From Hymenobacter nivis (GTDB lineage: Bacteria > Bacteroidota > Bacteroidia > Cytophagales > Hymenobacteraceae): DNA of 64,000 nucleotides. Shown here piece by piece: positions 61,477 to 64,000 of this stretch. The notes beneath the pieces were generated by a model, which was not told where the DNA came from, did no database searches, and saw nothing but the letters and a program-made list of their open reading frames with translations. Within the stretch, counting starts at the first letter, position 1. Each line of letters starts with the position of its first letter. The stretch lies in assembly GCF_003149515.1 (NCBI RefSeq), contig NZ_CP029145.1, positions 2,666,001 through 2,730,000 of the forward strand, in the 5' to 3' direction. A program made the translations under genes and the position numbers.

Positions 61477-62712
61477 TTACTTAAACGCCTGAATTCCCGT
61501 GATATCCGCGCCCGTAATGAGCAGGTGGATATCGTGGGTGCCTTCGTAGGTGATAACCGATTCGAGGTTCATCATGTGGCGCATGATGGGATACTCGCCG
61601 GTGATGCCCATGCCGCCGTGAATCTGGCGGGCCTCGCGGGCCACGTGCAGGGCCATGTCGACGGAGTTGCGCTTGGCCATGCTGATTTGGGCGCTGGTGG
61701 CCTTGCCTTCATTTTTGAGCACGCCCAGGCGCCAGGCCATGAGCTGGGCCTTGGTAATTTCGGTGATCATCTCGGCCAGTTTGCGCTGCTGGAGCTGGAA
61801 GGCGGCGATGGGCTTGCCGAACTGCTCGCGCTCCAGGCTATACTTGAGGGCCGACTCGTAGCAGTCGATGGCCGCGCCGATGGCGCCCCAGGCAATGCCG
61901 AAGCGGGCCGAGTCGAGGCAGCTGAGGGGGCCCCGGAGGCCTTCGATGTTGGGGAGTATGTTCTCCTTGGGAATCCGCACGTTGTCGAATACCAGCTCGC
62001 CGGTGGTGCTGGCCCGCAGGCTCCACTTGTTATGGATTTCGGGCGTGGTGAAGCCTTCCATGCCGCGCTCCACAAGGACGCCCTTGATGCGGCCTTGCTC
62101 GTTTTTGGCCCAGACCACGGCCACCTGGCACTCGGGGGAGTTAGAAATCCAGAGCTTGGCACCGTTCAAAACGTAGTGGTCGCCTTCCTCCTTGATGTTG
62201 GTGGTCATGCCGCCGGGGTTAGAGCCGTGGTCGGGCTCCGTGAGGCCGAAGCAGCCCAGCCACTCGCCGCTGGCCAGCCTGGGTAGGAACTTCTGGCGCT
62301 GCGCCTCCGAGCCGTACTGATAAATGGGGAACATCACGAGCGAGCCCTGCACCGAGGCCGTGGAACGCATCCCGGAGTCGCCGCGCTCAATTTCCTGCAT
62401 AATCAGGCCATAGCTGATGTAGTCCATGCCGCCACCGCCGTACTCGGTGGGGATGGTGGGCCCGAAGGCCCCCACGTCGCCAAACTTGCGCACGATTTCG
62501 GAGGGGAAATGCGCCTGCTGGGCCCACTTCTCGATGTTGGGCGAAATCTCCTTTTTTACGAAGTCGCGGATGCTCTGGCGCACAAGGATATGCTCCTCGG
62601 TGAGCAGGCCATCGAGGTCGAAATAATCGGTGAAGCCGTTGGCGTTGGTGCTGCCGCCCTGGGCGGTGTGGGCTTTGGCTTCGGGGGCAAGGACGTCGGC
62701 GATGGAGGACAT
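61477..62712 (-). CDS. Acyl-CoA dehydrogenase, glutaryl-CoA dehydrogenase-like
   Basis: This 411-residue FAD flavoprotein oxidises an acyl-CoA. The segment SVQGSLVMFPIYQYGSEAQR with LGCFGLTEPDHGSNPGG is typical of glutaryl-CoA dehydrogenases in the lysine/tryptophan catabolic route. The catalytic Glu is in VITYEGTHDIHLLITG. GIAWGAIGAAIDCYESALKY and FQLQQRKLAEMITEITKAQL are also standard. The substrate is inferred. The start MSSIADVLAP follows a 5' leader with two runs of eight C (mRNA sense) and an exact -7 element. Confidence 0.9.
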   Translation of the reverse strand: MSSIADVLAPEAKAHTAQGGSTNANGFTDYFDLDGLLTEEHILVRQSIRDFVKKEISPNIEKWAQQAHFPSEIVRKFGDVGAFGPTIPTEYGGGGMDYISYGLIMQEIERGDSGMRSTASVQGSLVMFPIYQYGSEAQRQKFLPRLASGEWLGCFGLTEPDHGSNPGGMTTNIKEEGDHYVLNGAKLWISNSPECQVAVVWAKNEQGRIKGVLVERGMEGFTTPEIHNKWSLRASTTGELVFDNVRIPKENILPNIEGLRGPLSCLDSARFGIAWGAIGAAIDCYESALKYSLEREQFGKPIAAFQLQQRKLAEMITEITKAQLMAWRLGVLKNEGKATSAQISMAKRNSVDMALHVAREARQIHGGMGITGEYPIMRHMMNLESVITYEGTHDIHLLITGADITGIQAFK

Positions 62713-62737
62713 GGGGGGGGAAGTTATGGGGGGGGAG

Positions 62738-62745
62738 CAAAGGTA
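62738..62745 (-). promoter_or_regulatory. -7 promoter element of the acyl-CoA dehydrogenase gene
   Basis: The minus strand reads TACCTTTG, an exact TAnnTTTG, 25 bases before the start codon. The leader between carries two C8 tracts. Confidence 0.65.
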
Positions 62746-62825
62746 ACAAGCCAAGCCGCAGGACGTTCAGCAGGCCGCGTGGGCAGCGGCAAATTATTAG
62801 CCGGCCGCGCGGCCAGGCGGGGGCT

Positions 62826-63656
62826 CTATTCCACGCCCACCGTCAGCGCCAGCTCGTCGCCGGGGGCGTAGGTGCGGCCGGGCGGCGCGGGCACATCTGT
62901 GAGAGTGGGGCCGCCGGCCAACTGCACCAGCAGCCGGCCACTGGGCAATATTGCCACTACCCGGCCTGCCAGGGGCCCCGGGGGCTCCGGCGCCGGGGGC
63001 CCCACGCGGCGCACTTGGCCCAGGTCCAGCTCCACCACGCGGTGGGCGAGGCGGGCAATTTCGGCCGGGTCGTGGCTGATGAGCAGCGTGGTGAGGCCAA
63101 AGTGCTGGTGCGCATCGGCCAGCACCTGCTGGAGGCGCAGGCGGGTGGGCAGGTCGAGGGCCGAGAGGGGCTCGTCGAGCAGGAGCAGGCGCGGGCGGCG
63201 GGCCAGGGCGCGGGCCAGCGCCACGCGCTGCTGCTGGCCGCCCGACAGGGCCCCGGGGCGGCGCGGGGCCAGCTCGGTTAGCTCCATCAGGGCCAGCAGC
63301 TCGGCTACCAGGGGCCCCGCGCCGGGCTGACCGGCGGCGGCAAAGGCCAGGTTTTCGCGCACCGTCATATTCGGAAACAGGGCATAGTCCTGAAACACGA
63401 AGCCCAGCGGGCGCCGCTGCGGCGGCAGCCACTGGCGCGCATCCTGGTCGTACCAAACCTGGCCCCCGGCCCGCACGAAGCCGCCGTCGGGCCGGTCGAG
63501 GCCGGCGAGCAGACGCAGCAGGGTGGTTTTGCCGGCGCCCGAGGGCCCCGTTACGGCCAGCAGCTCGCCGGGGGCCAGGGCCAGGGCCACGTCGAGGGTG
63601 CGGGGGCCGGCGGCGGTGTGCAGGGCTTTGCGGAGGTGGAAGTCAATCACGGACAA
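62826..63656 (-). CDS. modC: Molybdate-type ABC transporter ATPase ModC
   Basis: This 276-residue ATPase has Walker [18 protein letters not shown], the signature [16 protein letters not shown] and Walker [13 protein letters not shown], then [19 protein letters not shown] shorter C-terminal regulatory part ([20 protein letters not shown] and on) ends it, in place of the full TOBE domain. It powers uptake of molybdate, perhaps also tungstate, with ModB upstream on the same strand. The pairing with a ModB-like permease supports this more than the sequence alone, since sulfate ATPases are similar. Confidence 0.85.
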   Translation of the reverse strand: MSVIDFHLRKALHTAAGPRTLDVALALAPGELLAVTGPSGAGKTTLLRLLAGLDRPDGGFVRAGGQVWYDQDARQWLPPQRRPLGFVFQDYALFPNMTVRENLAFAAAGQPGAGPLVAELLALMELTELAPRRPGALSGGQQQRVALARALARRPRLLLLDEPLSALDLPTRLRLQQVLADAHQHFGLTTLLISHDPAEIARLAHRVVELDLGQVRRVGPPAPEPPGPLAGRVVAILPSGRLLVQLAGGPTLTDVPAPPGRTYAPGDELALTVGVE

Positions 63657-63758
63657 TTAAGTTGTCAGTCATTAGTTGTTAGTTATTGGATAGCCATAAG
63701 TTGCTGACCAACAAATTATAACAGTCAAGTAACGACCCATTTACTTTTGCACGGACAA

Positions 63759-64000
63759 TTACAGCAGGCGGCGGGCGGAGTCTCTTTTTGTTACGTAAAA
63801 GAGTAGCACCAAAATAACAAAGGCCACGCCCAACAACGTGAGGGCGTAGGCGTTGGCCTGCGGGTAGTGCAGGCTCTGCTGCTCGTCGTAGATGGCGATG
63901 GAGGCCACGCGGGTGCGGCCCGGCAGGTTGCCGCCAATCATCAGCACCACCCCGAACTCGCCCAGGGTGTGGGCAAAGGCCAGCACGGTGCCGCTGAGCA
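63759..64000 (-). CDS. modB: Molybdate ABC transporter permease ModB, C-terminal part
   Basis: About 80 residues are visible; the 5' part lies beyond the window. The coupling motif FAHTLGEFGVVLMIGGNLPG is followed by RTRVASIAIYDEQQSLHYPQ, the ModB/CysT permease pattern, and one last TM helix (AYALTLLGVAFVILVLLFYV). It precedes modC by about 100 bases of AT-rich sequence with micro-repeats. Confidence 0.88.
   Translation of the reverse strand, partial: LSGTVLAFAHTLGEFGVVLMIGGNLPGRTRVASIAIYDEQQSLHYPQANAYALTLLGVAFVILVLLFYVTKRDSARRLL

Overview
The window looks like chromosome of a GC-rich Bacteroidota of the Hymenobacter type (order Cytophagales). Several genes are preceded by the Bacteroidota -7 element TAnnTTTG, and Shine-Dalgarno sequences are mostly absent. 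Lineage-typical proteins are present: a T9SS sorting-domain protein, GWxTD, BatD, DUF2723, a GlmU-like nucleotidyltransferase, a one-chain SecDF and a PSP1/RicT start. No rRNA, tRNA or CRISPR array was found.

Layout. 1-5 kb: the start of a RicT-like gene, a duplicated scrap of an alcohol dehydrogenase, a MITE, a GNAT/nitrilase fusion, an SDR and the wrecked full-length alcohol dehydrogenase. 5-11.3 kb: a LUD-lpxH-propeller operon, ftsH, rsfS and divergent birA. 11.4-23.6 kb: envelope functions (a minimal T9SS protein, a DUF2723 membrane protein, GT9, an O-antigen ligase-like protein, GWxTD, rlmB, manC, kdsD). 24-30 kb: recQ, a GxxExxY gene split by a 132-bp MITE, hmuS beside decayed hmuV and hmuU, and a bacilliredoxin. 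30.7-37.4 kb: an unrecognised 506-aa protein divergent from a small protein made of five identical 14-residue repeats. That small gene is followed by a hairpin and then by a peptide-type ABC binding lipoprotein and two permeases. This is the best candidate here for an undescribed system. 37.5-58.7 kb: mainly housekeeping (PPIase, hemC, holB, GlmU-like, L31, rdgB, udk, secDF, Nfu, aroC, batD, queG, ruvB), plus two tandem ferritin-like proteins. 58.8-64 kb: a HIRAN protein, a toxin-antitoxin pair with a frameshifted toxin, an IS5-type element splitting a small exported protein gene, a glutaryl-CoA dehydrogenase-like enzyme and the molybdate transporter genes modC and modB (partial).

Small non-autonomous elements are common. 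They include a 132-bp TA-flanked MITE (three copies), a GGTGGTCCAAA-ended MITE (two clear copies), a 144-bp palindrome and GTCATGCTGAGC palindromes. Several have hit genes. The hexamer GGGCCC is strikingly over-represented. Gene decay (alcohol dehydrogenase, heme importer, GxxExxY, toxin, small exported protein) is concentrated around these elements.
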